Shown here one piece after another: positions 33,073 through 42,874 of a DNA stretch of 64,000 nucleotides (position 1 is its first letter; each line of letters begins with the position of its first letter). The notes under the pieces were generated by a model. It saw only the letters and a list, made by a program, of their open reading frames with translations, did no database searches and was not told the DNA's origin. The stretch is taken from NCBI GenBank assembly GCA_934754425.1, contig CAKVIN010000006.1:1-64000 (forward strand), written 5' to 3'. The translations under genes were made by a program, and so were the position numbers. This DNA is from an uncultured Candidatus Melainabacteria bacterium. Its GTDB lineage: Bacteria; Cyanobacteriota; Vampirovibrionia; Gastranaerophilales; Gastranaerophilaceae.

Positions 33073-34968
33073 TTATTCATTCAAAAGTTTATCAGCTAAA
33101 GGTGATTCAACTTTGCCGTTCAATGTTTTAGAAACCTTCTTAATATTTTCAGACATCTTTTGCATTTCTTCTGTCCAAACAAAGTTATCCATAACATATT
33201 TTTCACCTTTAGAAAAATCGCCTTTCATTTGCACTTGAATAATTTCTTCAAGCATTTTTCTTGCTGTTGGAACCATTTTTTCTATATTAACATCAAGAAC
33301 GCCGTCCGGAGAAATTGTCATAGCGCCTTCTTTGATGAAATAATAATTTTGCATAACGGAGCGAACTCTGTGAGCTTGACTTAATGTTGGTTTTGAAGTC
33401 ATCATATTATCAGCTGCATAAGTTACTATGATTTGTTTTCTCTGTTCAGGTGTGTACATGCCGGCTTCTGTTAGAACATCAAGCATTGCAAGAGAAACCA
33501 TATCAGCTTTATTTTCTTCTATGATTGATTTATATTTACCCAAACCTTCTGTACCGGATTTTGGTCCAAGAGAGTGTCCGTTTTCGTGCCCAACGGTGAA
33601 CCAATGGTCTGCTTCATCGTTGTAGAATTGGTGCAATTCCGGATTTAAAGTTGCATTCAATCTTTTTTTCATTTTTTCTTTGGCATCATCTGATGTAATA
33701 AGACGAATTTGTCTGTGGTAAACATTTCTTCTTCCGCCATCAAGTTCTTTTATAGATAATTTGTCGTCATTTGGAAGGTTTTCTGCTAAAGTTATTCCGG
33801 CACGAAATTCTCCAACATCACCTGTAACTGCAACTAAATCTGCATCAACCATAGTTTGTTTTGATTCTTTATCAGGAGAAATATTTTGAATATAATCATC
33901 TTTGAACGGCATATTTTGAGCCATTAAAGGTAAGAATTTTTTTACGTTCAGAATTGCTTCTGTACCTTTTTTATTAATAATACCGACTCTTCCACCTAAA
34001 AAATCTTTAGCAACCGGAGTGATTCCGTTTTCGTCTAAAAGAGCTTTTAATTCTGGATTTTCTACCACTGTTTCTGTTAATTCATCGGAATAATTTTCTC
34101 TTGTAATAGTGAATTCAAGTGGAGTGTCTTGAAGTGTTGCCCATTTTTTGTCTGCATAAGCATCAAGCATAGGGTCTGCTGTTCTTAAAGCTTTTGCTTG
34201 AAGTAATAAAAATTCATTAAAATCAGCGTTTGTAGATGTTTCTGCAGCTTTTTCAAGTTCTGTTGCCATTGTTGCAAAGTCGTCTTTGAATTTGTCAACA
34301 TAATCTGTTGCCACAAGTTCGTTACCAACTCTTTCAACCACACTGCGTTGATTAAGAATTTTTGCAACTTCGTCAACTTTACCGCCTTTTAGCATGTTGA
34401 TTAAGATTGAATGAAATTCTTCTTTTTCTAAATCTTGCGGATAAACTCCTTTGCCTGCACGCATAGAAACACCTTTTGCAAGTTCAATCATATTGCTTTC
34501 TCTATCCAGTGAGCAAACACCTTTTTGTGCGTCGAAAAGAATTTTAGTTAATTTTGCATCTTCGTTACCATTTTCAATTTCTTTGTCTAAATATTCTTTG
34601 AAAGGCAAGTTGTTTGGATTATCAAGCTGCATATTTACTTTATCGAGAACAATTGCGGCTTTTACTAAATGTTTCAAAGCTTCTTTGTCGCCATCTGCAA
34701 GTTCAAGGTATTCCGGCGCATCAACAGCAAGCATTTTTTTAGTGGTCAAATAATCTTTATGTGTTCTTTTTTGTAATTCTTCTGTAGAAAGATTAAGTTT
34801 GTAATCGTTCTTTCCAATGTTAATATTATTAATCATACTCATTTTATCAAGCTCCTTTATTAAATTATCGGACTTATCCGGAGTCTGGGTATTTACATTA
34901 TTTTCCGGCTTTTGACCAAAAGACTTATAAAAAACACCGGAAATACTGTTAATTTTGTTTATGTTCAT
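33073..34968 (-). CDS. M49-like (dipeptidyl-peptidase III family) zinc peptidase
   Basis: 631 aa. The zinc site is HENGHSLGP (residues 461-465 give HExxH), with EENKADMVSL about 30 residues later supplying the third ligand. This is the HExxH plus EExxAD arrangement of M49 relatives. No signal peptide is visible. The N terminus INSISGVFYKSFGQKP, then a polar linker, resembles short N-terminal tags elsewhere in the window. A GGAGT Shine-Dalgarno precedes the ATG. Substrate unknown; the family call rests on the metal motif. Confidence 0.72.
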   Translation of the reverse strand: MNINKINSISGVFYKSFGQKPENNVNTQTPDKSDNLIKELDKMSMINNINIGKNDYKLNLSTEELQKRTHKDYLTTKKMLAVDAPEYLELADGDKEALKHLVKAAIVLDKVNMQLDNPNNLPFKEYLDKEIENGNEDAKLTKILFDAQKGVCSLDRESNMIELAKGVSMRAGKGVYPQDLEKEEFHSILINMLKGGKVDEVAKILNQRSVVERVGNELVATDYVDKFKDDFATMATELEKAAETSTNADFNEFLLLQAKALRTADPMLDAYADKKWATLQDTPLEFTITRENYSDELTETVVENPELKALLDENGITPVAKDFLGGRVGIINKKGTEAILNVKKFLPLMAQNMPFKDDYIQNISPDKESKQTMVDADLVAVTGDVGEFRAGITLAENLPNDDKLSIKELDGGRRNVYHRQIRLITSDDAKEKMKKRLNATLNPELHQFYNDEADHWFTVGHENGHSLGPKSGTEGLGKYKSIIEENKADMVSLAMLDVLTEAGMYTPEQRKQIIVTYAADNMMTSKPTLSQAHRVRSVMQNYYFIKEGAMTISPDGVLDVNIEKMVPTARKMLEEIIQVQMKGDFSKGEKYVMDNFVWTEEMQKMSENIKKVSKTLNGKVESPLADKLLNE

Positions 34969-35134
34969 ATAGGGACTCCGAAGGGTTCTGTACTTTTCTC
35001 ATATATTATCACATCGAAAGCAATATCTCAATGATTAACGAAAAAAGAATTTGCGGAAAATTTGATTTACTGTTGTTTTTTCAAGTTTGCACGAATAATA
35101 AATTACTTTTTATTTTGTATTTAATAATAACATT

Positions 35135-35290
35135 TTAATTTTTGTATAAAAGTTTAATTCTTAATCCTAAAATAGTTATAATTTTACGATTATTATTTTG
35201 ATTTGTTATTGAAAATATATTATGTAATAATAATTTTTTTTTCAAAATTTTTGATAAATTTTTAAGTGCTTCTAAAAGAGCGCACTGTTT
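35135..35290 (-). pseudogene. 3' remnant of a glycosyltransferase-type gene
   Basis: The open stretch encodes a C-terminal piece containing IFSITNQNNNRKIITILGLR and ending LLYKN. This closely matches the linker IFSIKNSTNKNHKILTILGL of the GT at 39220-41049, including the preceding LKK. The reading frame is closed upstream by TAA at 35291-35293 and has no start. A decayed gene end left at the border of the polysaccharide cluster. Confidence 0.55.
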
Positions 35291-35400
35291 TTATACTTTA
35301 TATATTTGTCGTGTTCAATGAAAAATGTTGAACACGACAAACAGGCTAAAAACCTTCGTGCATCACCAAATGTTTTTAAATTATAATCTTTGTAATTCAT
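35272..35400 (-). CDS. Possible 42-aa protein coupled to the methyltransferase
   Basis: The ATG at 35400 overlaps the methyltransferase stop as ATGA. The frame (MNYKDYNLKTFGDARRFLAC start) runs through a 14-bp perfect hairpin (35305-35341) and overlaps the remnant at 35135-35290 in another frame. Translational coupling is possible, but this may be chance reading of terminator sequence. Confidence 0.25.
   Translation of the reverse strand: MNYKDYNLKTFGDARRFLACLSCSTFFIEHDKYIKYKNSALF
35305..35341. terminator. 14-bp hairpin at the end of the polysaccharide cluster
   Basis: TTTGTCGTGTTCAA and its perfect complement with a 9-nt loop. No proper T-run; probably the transcript end or an RNA-stability hairpin of the cluster. 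The surrounding 34969-35134 is AT-rich without genes. Confidence 0.5.
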
Positions 35401-36233
35401 TTTTTACTAAAAAATATTTTCTTTATAAATCCATCCTTATTAACAACATTTTTTAATTTAAACTTTGGCTTTTTATACAATTGTAAAAATTTATCAAAAG
35501 TTTTTATATTTTTTTGATTAATTATATCTGAACTATCATTACTTAAAGCACATTTAAAAACGTATTGAACAATAGTTGAATGTTTATCCTTAAAAATATA
35601 TTTTATAACAGACTTTGGTAATCCTTCATAAGGATTTGTATTTTGAGTGCCAAATTCATTTGTCCAATTTGTAAATTTTAAATCCTCAATCACTAATTTT
35701 AAAGACATTAATAATTGCAATAAAGATTTATAAGTAAATAAATGAATGTGAGTTTTATCCAATAATCCAGCTTCAGTATATTCAAAAGAGTTATTCAATA
35801 AACCAGCTTTAATACTAGCGTGTGCAGTATTAGGTAAAGATATTAAAAAATATCCATTTTCTTTTAAATATCCTTTAAATACTTTTAATACCTCAATAGG
35901 ATTATTTAAATGTTCTAATATATCACCAAATACTATATAATCAAACTTTATTAAAAATATATTTAGTAATGAATTTAAATCATTTAAATTCATTCTAATT
36001 ATCTCTTTATAAGAATTTGTTTTATTGGCAATATTAATACTGTCTTCATTATATTCAAGTCCATATATTTCGACATCATTTTTTTCCGTTTTTAATTGTC
36101 TACCAAAATCCCCACATGCGCAGCCAACATCTAAAACTTTTGCTCCTGATTCTATCCAATCAATACAAAATCTTCTAGGATCATTGTCATTTTTTATATC
36201 AGATTTATAAATTTCAGCTCTGTTATCTTCCAT
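35397..36233 (-). CDS. SAM-dependent methyltransferase
   Basis: 278 aa, class I fold: motif I VLDVGCACGDFGRQL, acidic end YGLEYNEDSINIA, motif IV DYIVFGDILEHLNNP, and LKENGYFLISLPN. It resembles methyltransferases linked to O-antigen or capsule clusters. A C-terminal tail of about 60 residues is basic. It is the last well-supported gene of the polysaccharide cluster and overlaps the upstream acyltransferase by 11 bp, implying translation from one mRNA. The sugar or lipid substrate cannot be told. Confidence 0.85.
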   Translation of the reverse strand: MEDNRAEIYKSDIKNDNDPRRFCIDWIESGAKVLDVGCACGDFGRQLKTEKNDVEIYGLEYNEDSINIANKTNSYKEIIRMNLNDLNSLLNIFLIKFDYIVFGDILEHLNNPIEVLKVFKGYLKENGYFLISLPNTAHASIKAGLLNNSFEYTEAGLLDKTHIHLFTYKSLLQLLMSLKLVIEDLKFTNWTNEFGTQNTNPYEGLPKSVIKYIFKDKHSTIVQYVFKCALSNDSSDIINQKNIKTFDKFLQLYKKPKFKLKNVVNKDGFIKKIFFSKK

Positions 36234-36876
36234 TATTTTTAAATTTTCCTTTTAATTCTTCTAAGTTTTTTATACAAAGTTCTATATTATCAAACGGTAA
36301 TTTTGCAATTTCTTCATCCGGTAAGTACCACCACTTTAATTCTAAAAGTTTATCAATTATATTTGGTTCAAAACGATATTTAATCACTTTTGCAGGTATC
36401 CCCCCTACAACAGAATATGGAGGAACATTACCAGTAACAACAGATCCAGCCGCAACAATGGCACCATCACCTATTGTTATGCCTTCCATAATTAACGCAC
36501 CAAAACCAATCCATACATCATTTCCAATGGTACAATGATTATTCCAATCAATAAAATCTATCAATCTATCAGCTTGAACACCAACATCTCCAAATATATT
36601 GTTTTTTAAATATTGGAATGGATGAGTAGATAAAAAGTTAGTAGGATGATTTACCAACCCAACAACCACACGACCTGCAATTGAACAAAAATTTCCAATC
36701 GTAGTTTTTTCTGAAGATATTAATACATCCCCAGCAACATAAGAATGGCGACCTAGTTGATTTGCATATTTTTCAATGTTTTCAGTTTTTTCAACTTTTC
36801 TTTTTCTTCTTATTAAATCTATAATTTTTTGTACTAAAGCAATACGCATAGTTTTATTTATTACTCCATTTATCAT
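36223..36876 (-). CDS. Hexapeptide-repeat acyltransferase, CatB/LbH type
   Basis: 217 aa with a left-handed beta-helix: TIGNFCSIAGRVVVG, CTIGNDVWIGFGALI, ITIGDGAIVAAGSVVTG, PPYSVVGGIPAKVIKYRF. This is the xenobiotic/sugar O-acetyltransferase (CatB/VatD) pattern. It probably acetylates a cell-surface sugar. The start is either ATG 36876 (overlapping the upstream gene by 23 bp) or ATG 36849 (MRIALVQK), just after its stop; no clear Shine-Dalgarno settles it. Confidence 0.88.
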   Translation of the reverse strand: MINGVINKTMRIALVQKIIDLIRRKRKVEKTENIEKYANQLGRHSYVAGDVLISSEKTTIGNFCSIAGRVVVGLVNHPTNFLSTHPFQYLKNNIFGDVGVQADRLIDFIDWNNHCTIGNDVWIGFGALIMEGITIGDGAIVAAGSVVTGNVPPYSVVGGIPAKVIKYRFEPNIIDKLLELKWWYLPDEEIAKLPFDNIELCIKNLEELKGKFKNNGR

Positions 36877-37774
36877 AAAATTTTTGATGATTTATTTCCA
36901 TTAACTTTGAAGCCTTTTCATTAAAACTTTGTCCAATAAAATGTATTATCTCAGACTTAGGTTGATACATAATTTTATAACCTAATGTTTTAAGTCTTTT
37001 GCAATAATCAGTTTCTTCGTAATATCCAGGGCTAAATTGCTCATCAAATCCGCCTAAACTATCCCATAAAGATTTTAAGGTCATCAAACTAGCACCCGAA
37101 CAATAATCCACCTCTTTTTCAATATCATACTGTGGCGATAATGGATTATCTAAATTTCCAATAGCTACAGTAGCACCATATTCATTAACTAAACTTCCTG
37201 CTTCCTGTAACTTACCATTTGGTCTAATTAATTTAGAACCAACTGCACCAACCTTAGTGTCATCTTTAAAAGTTTTAACTAGTGCTTCTATTGAATTTGG
37301 CAAAACATAAGTATCATTATTTAGTAAATAAATATATTTTCCTTTTGCATATTTTATTGCTTTATTGCAATTTTTTAAAAAGCCTAGATTTTGTTCATTT
37401 CTAATTATTTTTATATTTTTAACATAATCACTTAAATTTATAGTTTCGTCAGTTGAACAATCATCTATTAATATAATTTCGTATTTAAGATTTTTAGTAT
37501 TCAATCTAATACTTTCTAAACACTGCATTGTTAAATTAAATTGATTGTATACTGGGATAATTATACTTACTTCAGGACAATCTTCATTCGCAAAATCTAT
37601 TGCATTCGAACATTCGTTCTTAATATTACATACATACTTAATATAAGCTTTAGATATTAATTCATAATCTAACGCTTCTAAAAATTCTTGTTTTAATTTT
37701 TTTTCATAATTTTCTTTTATTCTTGCAAATTCTTTTTTTGCTAAGAATATACATATATTTCTTATAAAACTCAT
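36854..37774 (-). CDS. Family 2 glycosyltransferase
   Basis: 306 aa. GT-A core: VSIIIPVYNQFNLTMQCLES, ILIDDCSTDET, NLGFLKNCNKAI, GKYIYLLNNDTYV, then GASLMTLKSLWDSLGGFDEQ. Similar to rhamnosyl-type GT2 enzymes. An N-terminal helical segment (about 60 residues) precedes the catalytic part. It overlaps the upstream gene by 4 bp. Confidence 0.92.
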   Translation of the reverse strand: MSFIRNICIFLAKKEFARIKENYEKKLKQEFLEALDYELISKAYIKYVCNIKNECSNAIDFANEDCPEVSIIIPVYNQFNLTMQCLESIRLNTKNLKYEIILIDDCSTDETINLSDYVKNIKIIRNEQNLGFLKNCNKAIKYAKGKYIYLLNNDTYVLPNSIEALVKTFKDDTKVGAVGSKLIRPNGKLQEAGSLVNEYGATVAIGNLDNPLSPQYDIEKEVDYCSGASLMTLKSLWDSLGGFDEQFSPGYYEETDYCKRLKTLGYKIMYQPKSEIIHFIGQSFNEKASKLMEINHQKFYDKWSNK

Positions 37775-38655
37775 ATAAATATCCTCCTCAAGAGACGTTC
37801 AATAAATTTGGGTTTATACTTTTTATAATCAAATGGTGCATCCCAATTAGAATTTAACATAACACCAACATAAAATAGACTTAAATCGTCTTTTGTCCAT
37901 CCATATTTTTGATAACTCAAATATTCAGCTTTATTTCGAAAAGAACAAATAAATGGTGATGTATATTTAACTTTAAAATCATTTTTATCTATATAATTTA
38001 AAAGCCACTGACTATACCAATGGAACTCGACAGGTGCAATTTTTAGCAAATCCTTATAAATCCAATTTTTTGATTTTAGAAAATTATCATCCAAATCTTT
38101 TAAAACTTCACACGAAAGTATAGGAAAACCTATATCAGATAATAAGAATTTCTCGTTTTCTTTATATTCCATTCCATACGTTTTTCTTATTTTTTTTAAT
38201 CTATCATGATGAACAAAATATTGTTCTTTAGATAACTCAATATCAGATAAACAATATCTAAAATGATTAATATCCACAAAAGGTATATTTTCATCATACA
38301 TAAAATCTTTAATATAAAAATCTTTTATAAAAATTATATCAGAATCCACACAAAAATAATGGTTACACAAATTTAATTTATAAAAACCTAATTTTACTAT
38401 TTGTTGATTCATATATCCTTGACTAAATCCGCAAGGTTTTTCTTCTGTAAAATATTCAACAGGAATACTTTCATCTGTAATAATTTCAATGTTTTCATTT
38501 TTGAATTTTACAAATAAATCCAATTCTTTATCTGGACAAGAAACGTACAATTTTATATTATCTTTATTGTATTCAATAAAGCTTTTTGCCAAACATTCAA
38601 ATCTTTCAATATCTCCTGAATATGTCTTACAAAACATTACAAAATTATTTTTCAT
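37771..38655 (-). CDS. DUF6492-type glycosyltransferase-like protein
   Basis: 294 aa. A GT-A-like opening (KNNFVMFCKTYSGDIERFEC) and a DxD-like FCVDSDIIFI support a nucleotide-sugar enzyme. YSQWLLNYI and the conserved-looking HFRYCL segment resemble the DUF6492 group found in polysaccharide clusters. Substrate unknown. It overlaps both neighbours (4 and 11 bp), so it is part of one operon. Confidence 0.65.
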   Translation of the reverse strand: MKNNFVMFCKTYSGDIERFECLAKSFIEYNKDNIKLYVSCPDKELDLFVKFKNENIEIITDESIPVEYFTEEKPCGFSQGYMNQQIVKLGFYKLNLCNHYFCVDSDIIFIKDFYIKDFMYDENIPFVDINHFRYCLSDIELSKEQYFVHHDRLKKIRKTYGMEYKENEKFLLSDIGFPILSCEVLKDLDDNFLKSKNWIYKDLLKIAPVEFHWYSQWLLNYIDKNDFKVKYTSPFICSFRNKAEYLSYQKYGWTKDDLSLFYVGVMLNSNWDAPFDYKKYKPKFIERLLRRIFI

Positions 38656-39220
38656 TATAATCCTTTACTTGTTCTAAAAATTTATTTACATCCTTAATCT
38701 CAAATTTTTCGAGAATCTTGTATGGTATATCCCACCATTTTGATTTTAGAAGTCTTTCTCTTGTTTCTTCATTAAATCTATATTTAATTATCCTTGCAGG
38801 TACGCCTGCAACAATTGCATAAGGTGGTACAGAATGCGTTACTACAGCACCAGCTGCAACGATTACGCCATCACTTAGTACTCCCCCACCCCCATTTGGA
38901 AAACAAATTGCATTAGCGCCGATCCATACATCATTTCCAATTGATATTTTAGGAAATCTTTCCTCCGCAACTTCTTTGTATAAATAAGGACTAGTTGTGA
39001 CAAAAGTTGTTGGATGAACATCTGCTCCTATCATTACTCCTGTTCCAATTGAACAATATTTCCCAATTTTTGCACTCGGAGAAATAAATTTTGCTCCACT
39101 ATAAGAATATTCGCCAATTTTGTAAGAAGTGTTTAAATTCTGGTTCTTTCTCCTAAATTTAATTCTTAGACCTAAAAATTTTAAAATAATATGTTTATTT
39201 TCTTTTGCAATTGAAAACAT
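38645..39220 (-). CDS. Hexapeptide-repeat acyltransferase with N-terminal LGLRIKF tag
   Basis: 191 aa. Left-handed beta-helix repeats KIGKYCSIGTGVMIG, SIGNDVWIGANAICF, SDGVIVAAGAVVTH and YAIVAGVPARIIKYRF mark a CatB-like acetyltransferase. The first 25 residues (FSIAKENKHIILKFLGLRIK) copy a motif also found in the GT linker at 39220-41049 and in the gene remnant at 35135. This short segment looks like a transferable module of polysaccharide enzymes. It shares one base with the upstream gene. Confidence 0.88.
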   Translation of the reverse strand: MFSIAKENKHIILKFLGLRIKFRRKNQNLNTSYKIGEYSYSGAKFISPSAKIGKYCSIGTGVMIGADVHPTTFVTTSPYLYKEVAEERFPKISIGNDVWIGANAICFPNGGGGVLSDGVIVAAGAVVTHSVPPYAIVAGVPARIIKYRFNEETRERLLKSKWWDIPYKILEKFEIKDVNKFLEQVKDYNEK

Positions 39221-41049
39221 TATTTCTTTTCTACCACCTTTCTCAAATTCTCTAAAGACTTATTATAAACTTCATTTGCCAAATTTTTTAAAAACATTTG
39301 TTTCTTTGAATAATCTTCTTGTGTCATCTCTATTGCTTGTTTCATTGCTTCATACAAATCATTCTCCTTATAAGCTATCGCATTTGTATCATCGAAATCA
39401 TAAACTTTGGCAAATGCTTCATTTATTAAAATTGGTTTATTAAATCCTAGACTTAATTGACGAGAACCGCTTGTAGCATCTTCTAAATAACGCTGATGGC
39501 TCTTGTCAGAATAATCTAACATAGCAAGAATAAAGTCTGTATTTTTTAAGATATTATATAGTTTTGTGAATTTAATTCGACCAAGCATTTTTACATTTTG
39601 TTGATAAATTTTTGGCAGTTTGTATTTGGCACCGACGATTAAAATTTCAAATTCTTTATATCCATTAGCATATAACTTTGTTAATGTCTCATACAATAAT
39701 TCTTTGCTTTTTGCCCAATGTCCTACAATAATAAATTGAGTTTTTCTATTTTTCTGATGTGTATTGTTTTTGATAAAATAATGAGGGTTTAGCATTGGTG
39801 AATTATGAAAGCCGGATAAAGTAAATAAACGAGATTCTTTCAAATAATTTTCCTCATTGTATTTGTTTAAACAACTTTTAATATTATGTTCAACTAATAA
39901 AATACCTTTTTGTGTTTTTGGAGTATATTCTAAAAAATTCAAAAAAGAATCCCAATATACATTTTTTTCCCAGTAAGCACTACTAGAAAGAAACAAGTAT
40001 TTATAATTTTTGATTTTATCTAATTTTAAAACTTTTTTTAGCATATTGGCAGAGAATCCAAAGATATTAAAATTTTCCAAACCTTTAAACGGTGAATCTT
40101 CTATATTTTCGTGTCGAACTAAAATATCTACATTATAATTTAAGTCTTGAAAATATTTTACAAATCCTGGCAAAATTTCGGCATGATAAGGATTTGGCTC
40201 AACAATTAATACTGTGTTTGGTCTAATTAATATATTTTTAAATTTATATAAATTAATTACATCTCTGATTGCATAACTTGGTTTTAATTTTGCGTATCTG
40301 AATTTGAGTTTCAGTCCTAGTATTGTTAAAATTTTGTGATTTTTGTTTGTTGAATTTTTTATTGAAAAAATAGTTTCAATAATTCTTTTTTTAAGACAAT
40401 ATTTTTCTTTGGGTTTCCAACTACCTGTAAAATGATGAACCGCATAGGATGTTTTCTTGTCATATCTGCAGAATATGTTATCTGGAAATATGATAGAATT
40501 TTCTTCTAAATAGATTTTCTTCAATGGGTTATATGGAGCTGTTACCTTATATTTTTCTTTGAAATAATTTGTAACTCGTTCTGTATTTGTATATAAATTA
40601 GCACTTCCATCGGTATTTTCAAAATGAAGGTTTTCATATTCATCTAACAAATCTTTGATTATATGATTATGTTTTTTTGCGCCAACTACAGCTGTAAATG
40701 GTGATACAATATCGCAAATATTTTCATATCCGCTAAAGAAATCTAATGTTAAAAATTCATCAAAAGGTTTAAAAACTTCATTATCTGAATCAAAATAAAT
40801 ACCGCCATATGTATATAAAGCATATAATCTAAACCAATCAGATATAAAAGCCCATTTTTTATGTTTATAAGCTTCTTTTACATATTGGTTATCACATTTT
40901 ATTAAATCATTGTCATTCCATTCCCTAATTTCGTAATCAGGCAAATATTTTTTCCAACTTTTAATACAATCTTTTACAAGTTTAGATTTTTCGTTTGGAC
41001 CAAACCAACAATAATGTATGATTTTGGGTATTTTATTTTCTGTATTCAT
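39220..41049 (-). CDS. Two-domain glycosyltransferase: GT32-like plus GT4-like
   Basis: 609 aa. N-terminal domain (1-230): KIPKIIHYCWFGPNEKSKL, REWNDNDL, YGGIYFDSDNEVFKPFDEFL (DxD) and HHFTGSWKPKE are GT32/OCH1-like. A linker at about 231-262 carries IFSIKNSTNKNHKILTILGL. The C-terminal domain (270-609) has a GT-B look (VLIVEPNPYHAEILPGFVKY, FIIVGHWAKSKELLYETL, FEILIVGAKY, SRQLSLGFNKPILINEAFA). Two transfer steps may be fused. It overlaps the upstream GT by 17 bp. Confidence 0.82.
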   Translation of the reverse strand: MNTENKIPKIIHYCWFGPNEKSKLVKDCIKSWKKYLPDYEIREWNDNDLIKCDNQYVKEAYKHKKWAFISDWFRLYALYTYGGIYFDSDNEVFKPFDEFLTLDFFSGYENICDIVSPFTAVVGAKKHNHIIKDLLDEYENLHFENTDGSANLYTNTERVTNYFKEKYKVTAPYNPLKKIYLEENSIIFPDNIFCRYDKKTSYAVHHFTGSWKPKEKYCLKKRIIETIFSIKNSTNKNHKILTILGLKLKFRYAKLKPSYAIRDVINLYKFKNILIRPNTVLIVEPNPYHAEILPGFVKYFQDLNYNVDILVRHENIEDSPFKGLENFNIFGFSANMLKKVLKLDKIKNYKYLFLSSSAYWEKNVYWDSFLNFLEYTPKTQKGILLVEHNIKSCLNKYNEENYLKESRLFTLSGFHNSPMLNPHYFIKNNTHQKNRKTQFIIVGHWAKSKELLYETLTKLYANGYKEFEILIVGAKYKLPKIYQQNVKMLGRIKFTKLYNILKNTDFILAMLDYSDKSHQRYLEDATSGSRQLSLGFNKPILINEAFAKVYDFDDTNAIAYKENDLYEAMKQAIEMTQEDYSKKQMFLKNLANEVYNKSLENLRKVVEKK

Positions 41050-42874
41050 TGTCTATCTCCAATAATTTAATAAGTGAATCAGCTATATTTAAGGCAAATA
41101 CATTAGATGCTAATGTTATAGTATTCGGATACAATTTCTTATCCGGAGCCCAATATTTTATGTTTTCTTTTTCATAAAACATGCAAACTGTCGGAATGTT
41201 ATTTGCATAACCAAAATGCATTGTTCCTGTATCAACGCTAACCAAAGCTTCACAGTTTCTTAAAACTTGTGCTAATTCATAAATACTTGTTTTATTTACA
41301 AGGTTAATAAATTTACAACCTTTATTTAATAAATCTTGAGTATATTTTTGGGCTTCTTTGCCTGCGCCAACAACGATTACTTCAAGTCCATAATTATACA
41401 GTTTATTTATTAATTCTACAGCTGTTTGTTCTGGCATATCTTTTTCTATACGACTTGAACAAGGGCATAGCGCAACATATTTTTTATCTTCAGTTATAAT
41501 ATTTCTAAATTTTTCAGGAATATTATTTTTAGCAATATATGTTATTGGATAGTTTATAATTTCAGATTTTGTAATCTTTTTTAACAAATTATTATGTCGT
41601 TCTTGAATAGTCACACTGGTATCGTAAGGTTTTCCGACTATTTTCTTTGGATGTAGTAATTGTGCTAGAATGTTTGTTCTTTCATTATCATAAATTTTAA
41701 ATATGTAATCAATTTTTTTGTACGGAAAATTGATTATAAAAGACAATAGCCCAAATAATCCTTTATTTTTACCTCTTTTATCGAACAAAATAACTTCATC
41801 AACATCTTTTTGATATTTTGCAGCTTCTAACCAAGGTTTATCAATAACAAATACTGTTCTTGAATTAGGATATAATCTTTTTATATTTTGAAATAAAGAA
41901 TTGCAAATAAGAATATCGCCAAAACAAGCCATTAAAATTATGACAAATGTTTTAGGTTCGTCTTTTGCAGTGTGGTCTTTTTTTACTGCATTCCAAAATT
42001 TGGATTGTAAATAAAAAAGTGGTCTATGTTTAAACCAAGATATAAATGATGAAAATTTGTTCAGTGTAGTCCATTTGAAGAGTTCTTTATCGCTTAATTT
42101 CCAAGGAGTCATTTGTAAATATTTGAAATACAAATATTTATGAACGGACCAAGATGCGTAGTGCCAAGGTTTTCTGCCTCCTATAAAATGGACGATAACC
42201 GGAGCTTTTGTAAAAGTCGAACGTCTTAGATAACATTCGCTCTGAACATTGTATTTGTCCGCAATATTTAAAATCTTACCTTTTAAAACATCGTTTATAA
42301 CACCTTGGTCTCCAAGTTGAATATTTTGCCAATTATTTTGAGTATATTCTAAAAATTGATTTTCAATATTTTGTTGGCGAACCTTGTCTAAATCCATTAA
42401 TAGAACACCAGCATTAACATATTTGGGATTATTTCTTAATGCTAAATCAATATCTAAAACGCCACCAAAGATATTTTCGCCTAGGTCTATATTATATAAA
42501 TCTCTCAAACTTTCACAAGCTATAACATCGCAATCTAAATATATTATTTTATCGACTTTCGGCAATAATGTTGATAGTTTTAGCCTATAATAAGTAGAAA
42601 TTGAAATATAATCATGATTAGGTATTTTTTTATAATCCTCAAAATCTTTTTCATTAACCTCAACGAACTCTATAGAACAATCTTTGATAGATTTTAACGA
42701 AAGGATTTTATTCTTTGATGATTCGGAAATATTTCCATCTAGAATATAGATAAAAACATCTTCGTCAGCCTTTGAATTTGCTAAAATGGATGCAATTACA
42801 ACTCCTGCATATTGAGCATAATTCTCATCACAAGATAAACATATATTAATTCTATTTAAGTCTACTTTATTCAT
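41033..42874 (-). CDS. Two-domain glycosyltransferase: GT8 plus GT9
   Basis: 613 aa. N-terminal GT8 domain: INICLSCDENYAQYAGVVIA, YYRLKLSTLLPKVDKIIYLD with CDVIA (DxD), VNAGVLLMDL, GDQGVINDVL, HFIGGRKPWHY. C-terminal GT9 heptosyltransferase-like domain from about 310: FVIILMACFGDILICNSL, VDEVILFDKRG, VALCPCSSRIEKDMP, ALVSVDTGTMHFGYANNIPT. The GT9 half is paralogous to that of the neighbour at 42867-44606. Fusion of two different GT folds suggests consecutive sugar additions. Confidence 0.88.
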   Translation of the reverse strand: MNKVDLNRINICLSCDENYAQYAGVVIASILANSKADEDVFIYILDGNISESSKNKILSLKSIKDCSIEFVEVNEKDFEDYKKIPNHDYISISTYYRLKLSTLLPKVDKIIYLDCDVIACESLRDLYNIDLGENIFGGVLDIDLALRNNPKYVNAGVLLMDLDKVRQQNIENQFLEYTQNNWQNIQLGDQGVINDVLKGKILNIADKYNVQSECYLRRSTFTKAPVIVHFIGGRKPWHYASWSVHKYLYFKYLQMTPWKLSDKELFKWTTLNKFSSFISWFKHRPLFYLQSKFWNAVKKDHTAKDEPKTFVIILMACFGDILICNSLFQNIKRLYPNSRTVFVIDKPWLEAAKYQKDVDEVILFDKRGKNKGLFGLLSFIINFPYKKIDYIFKIYDNERTNILAQLLHPKKIVGKPYDTSVTIQERHNNLLKKITKSEIINYPITYIAKNNIPEKFRNIITEDKKYVALCPCSSRIEKDMPEQTAVELINKLYNYGLEVIVVGAGKEAQKYTQDLLNKGCKFINLVNKTSIYELAQVLRNCEALVSVDTGTMHFGYANNIPTVCMFYEKENIKYWAPDKKLYPNTITLASNVFALNIADSLIKLLEIDNEYRK

